Shown here: piece after piece, positions 35,083-42,661 of the stretch
Layout: each line of letters starts with the position of its first letter
Position numbering within the stretch: the stretch's first letter is position 1
NCBI GenBank assembly: GCA_018971525.1
Contig: JAGXAR010000017.1
Location: 1 to 64,000 of the forward strand
Reading direction: 5' to 3'
DNA length: 64,000 nt
Origin: Nitrospirota bacterium
GTDB taxonomy: Bacteria; Nitrospirota; Nitrospiria; Nitrospirales; Nitrospiraceae
The notes under the pieces: generated by a model
What the model saw: only the letters and a program-made list of their open reading frames with translations
Told to the model about the DNA's origin: nothing
Databases searched by the model: none
Position numbers and translations under genes: made by a program

Positions 35083-35778
35083 ATGCCACTGACGCCACAT
35101 ATCGAGAAGCATTTCACGGCGACGGCCACGGTGCGCGATATTGTGATCGGGATGTCGGACGGGTTGACCGTGCCCTTCGCTCTCGCAGCCGGATTATCCG
35201 GCGCGGTGGCGTCGTCGAGTATTGTTGTGACAGCCGGACTGGCTGAGATTTCGGCCGGTTCGATTGCGATGGGGCTGGGCGGATATCTCGCGGCGAAGAC
35301 CGATATCGAACACTATGCCTCGGAACGGATGCGGGAATTGCGTGAAACCGAGCACATTCCTGAGCGGGAAGCAGAGGAGGTGGCGGACATCTTTAGAAGC
35401 TATGGATTGCGCGATGAGCAGATTGCGCCCGTGGTTTCGGCGCTCCAGGCCAACCCTGCGCAGTGGGTGGATTTCATGATGCGATTCGAGTTGGGGCTTG
35501 ATGTGCCGGATCCGGCGCGCGCGCGTATCAGTGCCTGGACGATTGCCCTGTCCTACATGGTGGGCGGGCTCATTCCGCTCCTGCCCTATATCGTGTTTGA
35601 CGACATTCTCACGGCGCTTTGGGGATCGGTGGCTGTGACGCCTGTGGCCTTGTTCCTCTTTGGCTACGTGAAGAGCGGGTTCACCGGGATTTCGCCGTGG
35701 CGAGGGGGAGGGCAAACCGTTCTCGTCGGAGGCTTGGCGGCAGCAGCGGCGTTTGGCATTGCCCGGTTGATCGGATGA
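35083..35778 (+). CDS. VIT1/CCC1-family iron/manganese transporter
   Basis: A 231-residue membrane protein. Helix 1 carries RDIVIGMSDGLTVPFALAAGLSG, the signature of the vacuolar iron transporter family. Helix 2 (AEISAGSIAMGLGGYLAAKTD) leads to a cytoplasmic metal-binding hairpin with several Glu residues (ASERMRELRETEHIPEREAEEV). Three more helices follow. By family it exports Fe2+ or Mn2+ from the cytoplasm. The ATG follows AAGGAG. It stands alone, so regulation by neighbours cannot be inferred. Confidence 0.85.
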   Translation: MPLTPHIEKHFTATATVRDIVIGMSDGLTVPFALAAGLSGAVASSSIVVTAGLAEISAGSIAMGLGGYLAAKTDIEHYASERMRELRETEHIPEREAEEVADIFRSYGLRDEQIAPVVSALQANPAQWVDFMMRFELGLDVPDPARARISAWTIALSYMVGGLIPLLPYIVFDDILTALWGSVAVTPVALFLFGYVKSGFTGISPWRGGGQTVLVGGLAAAAAFGIARLIG

Positions 35779-35901
35779 GCATGATTCCGGGTGCCGGTTC
35801 AGTTATCCTGGCATATCACGGATATTGAACGGGGTCTTGGTGTCGTATGTGACCGGCCCTGCAAAGGCGGGTAGAGGAGGACTTTCAACCTGGAGGGAAC
35901 C

Positions 35902-36159
35902 ATGTCGATCAAGAGGATCGTTTCACCCAAGCGGGTGCAAGTTCGAGCGGGTGGTCGGACGAAGAAGAAATCCGCTGCGAAGCGAGGGGATGTGGGGTTG
36001 AGCCGCCGGCTGCAGGACCTGCGCGAGCAGGTCGATATTGTGCTGCCGGAGATGACGGCCCGGATTGCCGCGCTGGAGCATATGTTGCGTGAAAAGCAGC
36101 TCTGCACCAGACAGGATCTGATCGCCGCGCGCGCGTTCGTGCGTATGCAGGAAGCGTAG
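35902..36159 (+). CDS. Small basic hypothetical protein
   Basis: An 85-residue protein behind GGAGGG. The first ~30 residues are Lys/Arg-rich (RTKKKSAAKRG). The rest is helical with a heptad pattern (LSRRLQDLREQVDIVLPEMTARIAALEHML), suggesting a short coiled coil, and ends in a second basic helix. I do not recognise it. A nucleic-acid-associated role is possible from charge only. Codon use looks like that of its neighbours. Confidence 0.5.
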   Translation: MSIKRIVSPKRVQVRAGGRTKKKSAAKRGDVGLSRRLQDLREQVDIVLPEMTARIAALEHMLREKQLCTRQDLIAARAFVRMQEA

Positions 36160-36433
36160 ACGGCGGGCCCGGTGCCCAGATGATCGCTGCGACTTCATGT
36201 GAGCGTGGTTGCTTACAGGAAGAGCACTTGCTACAGGGCGCGGAAGAATTGGTGGTAGGGGGCCGGCTCTTCGACGGCCTATAGGTAGGAAGGGTGAGGC
36301 CTTCGTTCCCATACCCAGAGGGAGGGAGTCTCTTTTTGTCAGTCCCTGCCGATGGCCTTCCCCCACGGCTTCGTCGTCACCATGGCTGATCCTCTGTGGC
36401 GAGAACCCAGAAAGAAGGCGTCATGCAAGCTTG

Positions 36434-36649
36434 CTATGGCTGGTTCTGTGCAGAGCCCCGGTAGGTGAAATAGAGCACGATGCTTCCTATTAGAGCGATA
36501 AGCAGGCCTGCGACAAATCGGGTGGCAAAGCTCAGCGGTCCGACGTAATTGTGGTAGAGGAGAGGCAGCACAATGGGGGAAACCAGGGCCAGGGCGAGGC
36601 CCAGCATGTGATGCTTGAGATAGATCGGTTCGCCTGGCTTACGCTTCAT
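36434..36649 (-). CDS. Two-helix small membrane protein
   Basis: A 71-residue protein with hydrophobic helices at about residues 15-32 (MLGLALALVSPIVLPLL) and 42-61 (FATRFVAGLLIALIGSIVLYF), a basic N-terminus and a short tail. No family is recognised. It is isolated, with ~270 gene-free bases on its 3' side before the basic protein at 35902. Confidence 0.55.
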   Translation of the reverse strand: MKRKPGEPIYLKHHMLGLALALVSPIVLPLLYHNYVGPLSFATRFVAGLLIALIGSIVLYFTYRGSAQNQP

Positions 36650-36790
36650 GTCCGACGAGTCCCATCAGGTGGCCCTTCCAGGCTCGCTCCTGTCTCTCTT
36701 CACAGGGTAGTCTGGTTGATCCTCGAGTCGAGCACCTACTGAGCGTGCGCGATCCGCGAGCGGGAGGACGACCAAGCCGCCCGTCTATTT

Positions 36791-37264
36791 CTATTTCACG
36801 AGGAACGGTTTTGAGTTTTCTCCTGAGGCGGTGGTGACGGTGAGGAGGACCAGGCCCTTCTTTCCGCCGCTCGGCACGGTCGTCGTGATGTTGTCGTTGG
36901 TCTGTTGAAACTGAGCTGGATGACCCGGCCCGAAGGAGACGCTCCGTAAACAGGCTGCCGCGCCGAAGTTGGTCCCGGTGATTGTGACCTTGTCTCCGGC
37001 TTTTCCTTCGTCGGGCGTGAGCTTGTCGAGCATGGGTGCTTCACCGAAACAGGACTGGGCTTTTCCCGCAGTCTCCGCCGAAGCGAACTTCGGACTGGCC
37101 GCTTTGGGGGCGAGCGCCTGTGTGCGCGTCCGGGACGGCTGTTTCGCCTTCTTCTCCTGTTTGACTGGTTCGGCTGCCCAGGTGTCGGCCGGGCTGATCG
37201 CTGCCAGGCAGATTGCGAGCACTCCGATTGCAACCGTGAATCTGGAATCAGTTGCTGTATTCAT
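36791..37264 (-). CDS. Exported IPT/TIG-domain protein
   Basis: A 157-residue protein starting at 37264 behind GGAGG. The signal peptide ends near TWAAEP, a Lys/Ala-rich linker follows, and then one IPT/TIG immunoglobulin-like domain from about residue 78 (MLDKLTPDEGKAGDKVTITGTNFG) to the C-terminus. The Cys in AQSCFGEA and the one in AACLRSV may pair. TIG domains in secreted bacterial proteins are usually adhesive or binding modules. It follows acs on the opposite side of a 69-base gap, same strand. Confidence 0.7.
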   Translation of the reverse strand: MNTATDSRFTVAIGVLAICLAAISPADTWAAEPVKQEKKAKQPSRTRTQALAPKAASPKFASAETAGKAQSCFGEAPMLDKLTPDEGKAGDKVTITGTNFGAAACLRSVSFGPGHPAQFQQTNDNITTTVPSGGKKGLVLLTVTTASGENSKPFLVK

Positions 37265-37333
37265 GACCGGCCTCCGATTTCTTTGCAGAGCGCACAGACG
37301 TCTCATTAATCACCGGTCTTGAAGTCGGTTGAA

Positions 37334-39223
37334 TTAATCTTCGATCGTCGATAGATCGCCCAGGTCCTGTCCGAGTTCCTTCGCTTTGAGAACTCGCCGC
37401 ATGATTTTTCCTGACCGGGTTTTTGGGAGTGAGGGCACGATGTCGATTTCGGCCGGCACGGCGATTTTGCCCAACTCCTTCATCACTTGATCCTTGATCG
37501 ATTGGATCAGTGCCGGGCTGTCCACTTCCCCGTGCTTCAAAATGATGAAGGCCTTGATGGACTCGCCGACGAGCTTGTGTGGTTTGCCGATCACCGCGGC
37601 TTCCGCCACGGCTGGGTGGCTGACCAGCGCGCTTTCCACTTCGGCAGTGCCGAGCCGGTTGCCGGCCACTTTGATCACGTCATCGGCACGGCCCATGAAC
37701 CACATGTAGCCGTCTTCATCTTTATGGCAGACGTCGCCGGCTGTGTAGCAGTTCGGGATCGTGTTCCAATAGGTCTTGTAGCGTTCCGGATCTTTGTAGA
37801 TGGTTCGCATCATCGAGGGCCAGGGCTTCTTGATGACGGCAAAGCCGCCGGCATTGGCGGGGAGGCTGTTGCCTTTGCTGTCCACGACGTCGGCTTCGAT
37901 GCCGAGGAAGGGCCTCGTGGCGGAGCCCGGCTTCAAGGGGACTGTCGGCAGGGGTGTAATCAGGATGGACCCGGTTTCGGTCTGCCACCAGGTGTCCATG
38001 ATCGGTTTGTCCGCACCGGTCGCGCGATAGAACCATTCCCAGGCTTCCGGGTTGATCGGTTCGCCTACGCTGCCTAATATCCGGAGGGTGGAGAGATCAT
38101 ATTTCTTGGGCCAGTCCTCTCCGTAGCGCATGAGCAGGCGAATGGCGGTCGGAGTCGTATAGAAAATCGAGACGCCGTAGCGTTCGATCAAATCCCACCA
38201 GCGGCCCGGTGTCGGATAGTCCGGCTTACCTTCAGCCGTGAGGATCGTGGCGCCGTTGAGGAGAGGACCATACACAATATAACTGTGGCCTGTGACCCAG
38301 CCAGGGTCGGCGACACAGAAGTACACATCGTTTTCTTTGAGATCGAAGACGTATTTCGTGGTGATGTAGGTCCCGACCATATAGCCGCCGTGGACATGGA
38401 CCACACCCTTCGGCTTCCCGGTGGTGCCGGACGTATAGAGGATGTACAGCGGATGTTCTGCATCCAGATGCTCGACGTCGCAGACCGCCTTCTCGTCCTT
38501 CAGCCAGTCGTGCCAATCGATTTCCTTCGGCGCGGATAAGGTCACTCCCGGAGTCTGTCGCCGTAAGATGACGACCCGTTCAACGGTCGGGGACGTGGCT
38601 ACGGCTTGGTCGACCACCGTCTTGAGGTCGAGGACCTTTCCCCGGTCAAACCCGACGTCGGCTGTAATGACCAGTTTGGATTCGGCGTCCTGAATGCGGT
38701 TCGCGAGGGCTGGCGCGCTAAATCCGGAATACACCACACTGTGAATGACGCCGATGCGTGCGCAGGCTAGCATGGCGACGATCTGTTCGGGAACTTTCGG
38801 AAGGTAGATCGTGACCCGGTCTCCCTTCTGGAGGCCAAGTTTCTTGAGCGCATTCGCGCAACGATTGACCTGCCGGTAGAGTTCGCCATAGGTGATGACC
38901 CGTTCTTCGTCGTTCTCGCCGACCCAGATGACCGCCACCTTATTCTTACGCCAGGTTTTGACGTGACGGTCCAGACAGTTATAGGCAATGTTGCAGGTGG
39001 CGCCGACGAACCATTTGGCCCAGGGATAATTCCATTCCAGGACCTTGGTCCAGGGGGAGAACCACTCAAGCTCCTTGGCGACATCGCTCCAGAAGCCTTC
39101 GGGGTCGGCGATCGATTTCTTGTAGGCGCTCTCGTAGTCTTGAATATACGCTGCGGCTTTGGTCTGAGCGGTCGGCTGATACAGGTGGCCTTCCTTGAGG
39201 AGGGTATCGATTTTCTCTGACAT
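37334..39223 (-). CDS. acs: Acetyl-CoA synthetase (AMP-forming)
   Basis: A 629-residue cytoplasmic enzyme making acetyl-CoA from acetate, ATP and CoA. The AMP-binding P-loop is YTSGTTGKPKGVVHVHGG. The A5-type motif DTWWQTETGS and the hinge region near GRADDVIKVAGNRLGTAEVE are present. The C-terminal catalytic Lys, regulated by acetylation in this family, lies in PKTRSGKIMRRVL. Length and the Trp-rich acetate-pocket motif favour acetate over longer acids. It is monocistronic or followed by the TIG protein. Confidence 0.95.
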   Translation of the reverse strand: MSEKIDTLLKEGHLYQPTAQTKAAAYIQDYESAYKKSIADPEGFWSDVAKELEWFSPWTKVLEWNYPWAKWFVGATCNIAYNCLDRHVKTWRKNKVAVIWVGENDEERVITYGELYRQVNRCANALKKLGLQKGDRVTIYLPKVPEQIVAMLACARIGVIHSVVYSGFSAPALANRIQDAESKLVITADVGFDRGKVLDLKTVVDQAVATSPTVERVVILRRQTPGVTLSAPKEIDWHDWLKDEKAVCDVEHLDAEHPLYILYTSGTTGKPKGVVHVHGGYMVGTYITTKYVFDLKENDVYFCVADPGWVTGHSYIVYGPLLNGATILTAEGKPDYPTPGRWWDLIERYGVSIFYTTPTAIRLLMRYGEDWPKKYDLSTLRILGSVGEPINPEAWEWFYRATGADKPIMDTWWQTETGSILITPLPTVPLKPGSATRPFLGIEADVVDSKGNSLPANAGGFAVIKKPWPSMMRTIYKDPERYKTYWNTIPNCYTAGDVCHKDEDGYMWFMGRADDVIKVAGNRLGTAEVESALVSHPAVAEAAVIGKPHKLVGESIKAFIILKHGEVDSPALIQSIKDQVMKELGKIAVPAEIDIVPSLPKTRSGKIMRRVLKAKELGQDLGDLSTIED

Positions 39224-39375
39224 GGTGCGATGACTCCTTCAGCTCGATATGCGACGCACAACGTAGTCATTATGCTGGAGCGGCAGGGGGAACTCAACCA
39301 TACCTTGGTACGGGAGAGAAAAGTCACGACAACGTCGTAGCCCTTCGGCTGCGTCGAGGCCTCGTCTGCCGATTC

Positions 39376-39405
39376 TTGACAGTCGCGCAGAGGCGAGAGT
39401 AGGCT
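39376..39405 (+). promoter_or_regulatory. Candidate sigma-70 promoter for the caspase-like gene
   Basis: TTGACA (39376-39381) is a perfect -35 element; TAGGCT at 39400-39405, 18 bases on, matches three of six -10 positions. It lies about 40 bases before the ATG at 39445 in the gap between divergent acs and the caspase-like gene. Confidence 0.35.
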
Positions 39406-39444
39406 GAATTTAGAACGAGTCACACACTGAGGCCGGTCTAATTT

Positions 39445-40824
39445 ATGCCGCCGATCCTGCCCCGACAATCGCGCTCCTCCCTGCTCGCGCTTTTCGCATA
39501 CTCGCTGGCGGCGGTGTTCTGTCTGCCATCGGCGTCTGCTCAACTGGGAAAGCCGGAAGGGCTGTATTACAAGTCATGGGCCATTGTCATCGGGGTGGAA
39601 AATTATCTCCTGGCCCCGAAAATTCCCGGCGTGATTGAAGATGCTAAAGCGGTTGCCCAGGCATTCCGGAAGCTGGGCTTCGACGAGGTCGTGGAACTCT
39701 ACGACAAGGATGCAAGTTTTCGCCGTCTGCAGCAGACGCTCTCTGATTTCTTGCCCCGCAAGGTCGGTCGATATGATCGGCTCGTGCTCTATTTCGCCGG
39801 TCATGCGGGTGTCACCCAGGATCTTGCCGGCATGGAACTGGGGTATCTCGTTCCCTGGGATGCGCAGATAGGGAATGTGTCCAAATCGGTGACGTTTGAA
39901 CAGTTGAAAGAATTCAGCCGGCGTAGCGCGTCCAAACATACTCTCTTCCTCTTGAATGCCGCTGTTCGCGGCTGGGAGGTGAGCGCAGCTCAGCCACTCT
40001 CCCTCGAAGGGCGATTGGCCCCGGAAGACGACACGGAGCGGCGAGCCGTGCAAGTGTTGACGGCGGGGGATAAGGGGGAAACCTTGAGTCAGGAGAATGG
40101 GAAGAGTCTCTTCGTGCAGGTACTGGTGAGCGGGCTGAGTGGCATGGCGGATCGTAATAAGAACGGCTGGCTCATGGCCTCGGAAGTCGGAGACTATGCG
40201 AAGCAACAAGTTCTGGAACGGTCGAAGGGCGCTCAGCATCCCCTCTTTGTGCAGCTAGAAGGGGAAGGGGATACGGTGTTGATTGAAGGCCGAAAGGCCG
40301 CCTTTATCATGGGAGCCGAGCCCCGGTCTCCGGCCGAGCGACGACAGGCTGCGAAGATGCAATATGAACAGGCCTTCACGCTTCTCCAAACCGGGAAGGC
40401 GGAGGAGGAGGCGTTGGAGCGGCTGAATAAAGCTCTGGAATACGACCCCACGTTCGGCGACGCCTATGTGCTCAAGAGCTATGTGCTGCTAGAAGTGCTG
40501 CCGAACCTTGACGGCGCGTTGTCGGCGGCGAAGCTGGCGGTACAGTATGCACCGAAGAACCCGGATTCTCAGTATACGCTCGGGTTGATTTACGAAAAGC
40601 GAGGGCAGTATGTCGAGGCGGAGCGTGCTATGCGGGAGGCACTGGTGGTCAATCCCAACTATTCGGATGTCTATTTCTCGCTGGGCATCCTCTACGCCGA
40701 CGAGATGAAGGATCAGCCAAAATCGGTCGAAGCGTTCACGCGCTATCTCGAACTTGGAGGGAACCATGCCCGTGCCAGGGCTGCCATTGCACAGTCAACA
40801 CCCGCCGCACCCTCGAAACCTTAG
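39445..40824 (+). CDS. Exported pseudo-caspase with TPR repeats
   Basis: A 459-residue protein with a signal peptide (to about residue 32). A caspase-fold (peptidase C14) domain spans roughly 44-270: WAIVIGVENY opens it, and the catalytic His is retained as His120 in YFAGHAG. Where active members have the Cys in an LLDxCxSG-like segment, this protein reads LLNAAVRG (169-176), so the nucleophile is absent. Residues ~300-455 hold TPR-type helical repeats (LNKALEYDPTFGDAYVLKS, YTLGLIYEKRGQYVEAERAMREALVVNPN). It is probably a periplasmic scaffold. Its TAG stop is the first triplet of the adjacent MITE. Confidence 0.8.
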   Translation: MPPILPRQSRSSLLALFAYSLAAVFCLPSASAQLGKPEGLYYKSWAIVIGVENYLLAPKIPGVIEDAKAVAQAFRKLGFDEVVELYDKDASFRRLQQTLSDFLPRKVGRYDRLVLYFAGHAGVTQDLAGMELGYLVPWDAQIGNVSKSVTFEQLKEFSRRSASKHTLFLLNAAVRGWEVSAAQPLSLEGRLAPEDDTERRAVQVLTAGDKGETLSQENGKSLFVQVLVSGLSGMADRNKNGWLMASEVGDYAKQQVLERSKGAQHPLFVQLEGEGDTVLIEGRKAAFIMGAEPRSPAERRQAAKMQYEQAFTLLQTGKAEEEALERLNKALEYDPTFGDAYVLKSYVLLEVLPNLDGALSAAKLAVQYAPKNPDSQYTLGLIYEKRGQYVEAERAMREALVVNPNYSDVYFSLGILYADEMKDQPKSVEAFTRYLELGGNHARARAAIAQSTPAAPSKP

Positions 40825-41071
40825 CAGGCTGTGCAAAAACTATTTTGACACGCGAGAACTTTGACGGTCCGCATGTGTGGCGCAACAGGAGAACACTCCG
40901 CCAGGCTACTCAAAATGCCAGACTTCTTACGCGCCCAACCTCTGCGCGCCAAGACTCGCCGTTCCGCGGGCAAGGCTGAAGCGAGTGAAGAGCCGAAGTC
41001 GTACCCATGGGCAGGGTAAGGGTCTGAACGATGCGAGAACGCTGCTGGCGGACTTTTTCAGCAACCTGCTA
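40822..41071. mobile_element. 250-bp MITE-like element flanked by TA
   Basis: The left end TAGCAGGCTGTGCAAAAACT and the right end, read in reverse, TAGCAGGTTGCTGAAAAAGT form imperfect terminal inverted repeats. A TA dinucleotide sits at both borders, as expected of a TA target duplication by IS630/Tc1-type transposition; that mechanism is inferred. The interior has no gene. The left TAG terminates the caspase-like gene and the right CTA provides the TAG stop of the minus-strand gene at 41069. Relatives occur at 29630 and 52466. Confidence 0.7.
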
Positions 41072-41239
41072 GGCTCTTTCGCCTCCCTTGAGATATCCCA
41101 GCCCGATCTTGACTGCTTTCCGAGTAATTTCTGCCCAGCGGACTTGAGGATATTCGGCAAGGACAGCCGCTGCTTTGGGGTCTTGAACTTCCAGACTCAG
41201 AATTTTAATGATACCGTCATCAATCTGAACGTCTGCCAC
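41069..41239 (-). CDS. 56-residue antitoxin-like orphan protein
   Basis: A small gene with AGGAGG six bases before a GTG start at 41239; the ATG at 41245 is too close to that site. The product begins MADVQIDDGIIKILSLEV and continues with a helical QVRWAEITRKAVKIGLGYLK segment. Size, charge and the beta-then-helix layout recall small DNA-binding antitoxins, but no toxin gene adjoins it, and the family call is weak. Its stop codon is provided by the terminus of the MITE, which may have trimmed the gene or separated it from a partner. Confidence 0.5.
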   Translation of the reverse strand: MADVQIDDGIIKILSLEVQDPKAAAVLAEYPQVRWAEITRKAVKIGLGYLKGGERA

Positions 41240-41417
41240 GGGCATCCTCCTTTTGGGGAACGGTGAGACGATCCACCATCAGTCGTCTGTTGCGTTGACT
41301 CAATTAGGGGTGCATGCTAGCATGATTTTATTCGGATTCTCGAATGTTTATCGCTGGCATCTGCCAGCTCGTACGTCGCCGTTTCACCGTCCTGATCATC
41401 ACCAAGGAGGCATGCGC

Positions 41418-41984
41418 ATGAATAGAGTATTCGGGTTCAGGTCGAGGTTGGTCGGGGGAGGAGTGGCTATCGCCCTGATGATCGGACTTGCTGCCTGCGG
41501 CGGTCCTCCGAAGTGGGTCAAGCAGGGGTCAGGGGCGTTTAACGAGAAAGATAGTAAAGCCTTTTATGGTGTAGGGTCCGTGGCCGGTGTTCGGAACGAG
41601 CCGTTGGCCTGGGACACCGCCGAAAATCGCGCCAGAGCTGAAATCGCCAAAACCTTTGAAACCTATACCGGCTACTTAATGCGCGACTATGCGGCCTCCA
41701 CGACGGCCGGAGACTTTAGCAAGAACACGGAAGAGCAGAATGTCGAGCGGGCTATTAAGACGGTGACGACCACGACCCTCAGCGGCGTACGCCCCATCGA
41801 GCGCTACAAGGATGAGAAAACGAACACGTACTACGTGCTGACGAAGCTGAATCTTGAGGAGATGAAGAATAATCTCGAGCAGGCGAAGGAACTCAACGCG
41901 CAGGTTCGTGATTACGTCAGAAAGAATGCAGATAAGCTCTTTGATCGGCTTGAAAAAGAAGAAGACAAGCGGGCACCTCGGTAA
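41418..41984 (+). CDS. LPP20-family lipoprotein
   Basis: A 188-residue lipoprotein. Start at 41418 behind AAGGAGG; lipobox GLAACG. The mature part begins PPKWVKQGSGAF and has the LPP20 pattern of a GVGS turn followed by a helix of Ala/Arg/Glu (DTAENRARAEIAKTFETY) and a C-terminal beta/helix segment (NTYYVLTKLNLEEMKNNL). First of four consecutive plus-strand envelope genes. LPP20 proteins are outer-membrane lipoproteins of unclear function; a second member is encoded at 44152. Confidence 0.75.
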   Translation: MNRVFGFRSRLVGGGVAIALMIGLAACGGPPKWVKQGSGAFNEKDSKAFYGVGSVAGVRNEPLAWDTAENRARAEIAKTFETYTGYLMRDYAASTTAGDFSKNTEEQNVERAIKTVTTTTLSGVRPIERYKDEKTNTYYVLTKLNLEEMKNNLEQAKELNAQVRDYVRKNADKLFDRLEKEEDKRAPR

Positions 41985-42034
41985 GGGTTCCTTCTGATCG
42001 ACCGCCATTTGTTGCATCTGCGAGGAGGTGTCGC

Positions 42035-42646
42035 GTGATCGTGATGGATCGAGGACGGATCGGGCTCGTTGTGTTGGTGCTGTTGTTGCCGGGAGGCTGT
42101 GCGCAGGAGACCAAAATAACCAGGGTCGACTCAGGGGTCGTCACGGATCTGAGCGGCCGTTGGAACGATACCGATTCCAGAATTGTCGCGGAGTCCATGG
42201 TTAAAGAGGCGTTGGAGTATCCCTGGCTCAATACCTTCTCCGGTTCGAAGCATCGCCAACCCGTCGTCGTCGTCGGGACCATCCTGAACAACAGCCACGA
42301 ACATATCGACGTCAACACGTTTGTATCCGATCTTGAACGCGAACTCACGAACTCACAAAAAGTTACGTTTGTGGCAGGAAAGGGAGACCGCGAGGAACTT
42401 CGCACCGAGCGCAAAGAACAAGCGATGTACGCGCGGGAGGAAACGCAGAAAGCACCGGGAAAAGAGATTGGTGCCGATTACATGATGAAGGGTACCATTG
42501 CGACAATCCTCGACGAGGCCGACGGGACCAAGGCGATGTTCTACCAGATCGATCTGCAGATGGTGGATTTGGAGAGCAACGCCAAGGTTTGGTTCGGTCA
42601 GAAGAAGATCAAGAAAGTCATCGAAAAGAAACGCACCGTCTTTTAG
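42035..42646 (+). CDS. LpoB-like lipoprotein
   Basis: A 203-residue lipoprotein starting at a GTG behind GAGGAGGTG, with lipobox LPGGCA. It matches the LpoB family (outer-membrane activators of penicillin-binding protein 1B): SGRWNDTDSRIVAESMVKEAL near the N-terminus, then VVVVGTILNNSHEHIDVNTFVSDLER, KEIGADYMMKGTI and VWFGQKKIKKVI at the end. Whether it activates a peptidoglycan synthase here is unproven. A strong hairpin and T-run follow at 42681-42717, but inside the next gene's frame. Confidence 0.78.
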   Translation: MIVMDRGRIGLVVLVLLLPGGCAQETKITRVDSGVVTDLSGRWNDTDSRIVAESMVKEALEYPWLNTFSGSKHRQPVVVVGTILNNSHEHIDVNTFVSDLERELTNSQKVTFVAGKGDREELRTERKEQAMYAREETQKAPGKEIGADYMMKGTIATILDEADGTKAMFYQIDLQMVDLESNAKVWFGQKKIKKVIEKKRTVF

Positions 42647-42661
42647 GCTCCACGACCTCCG

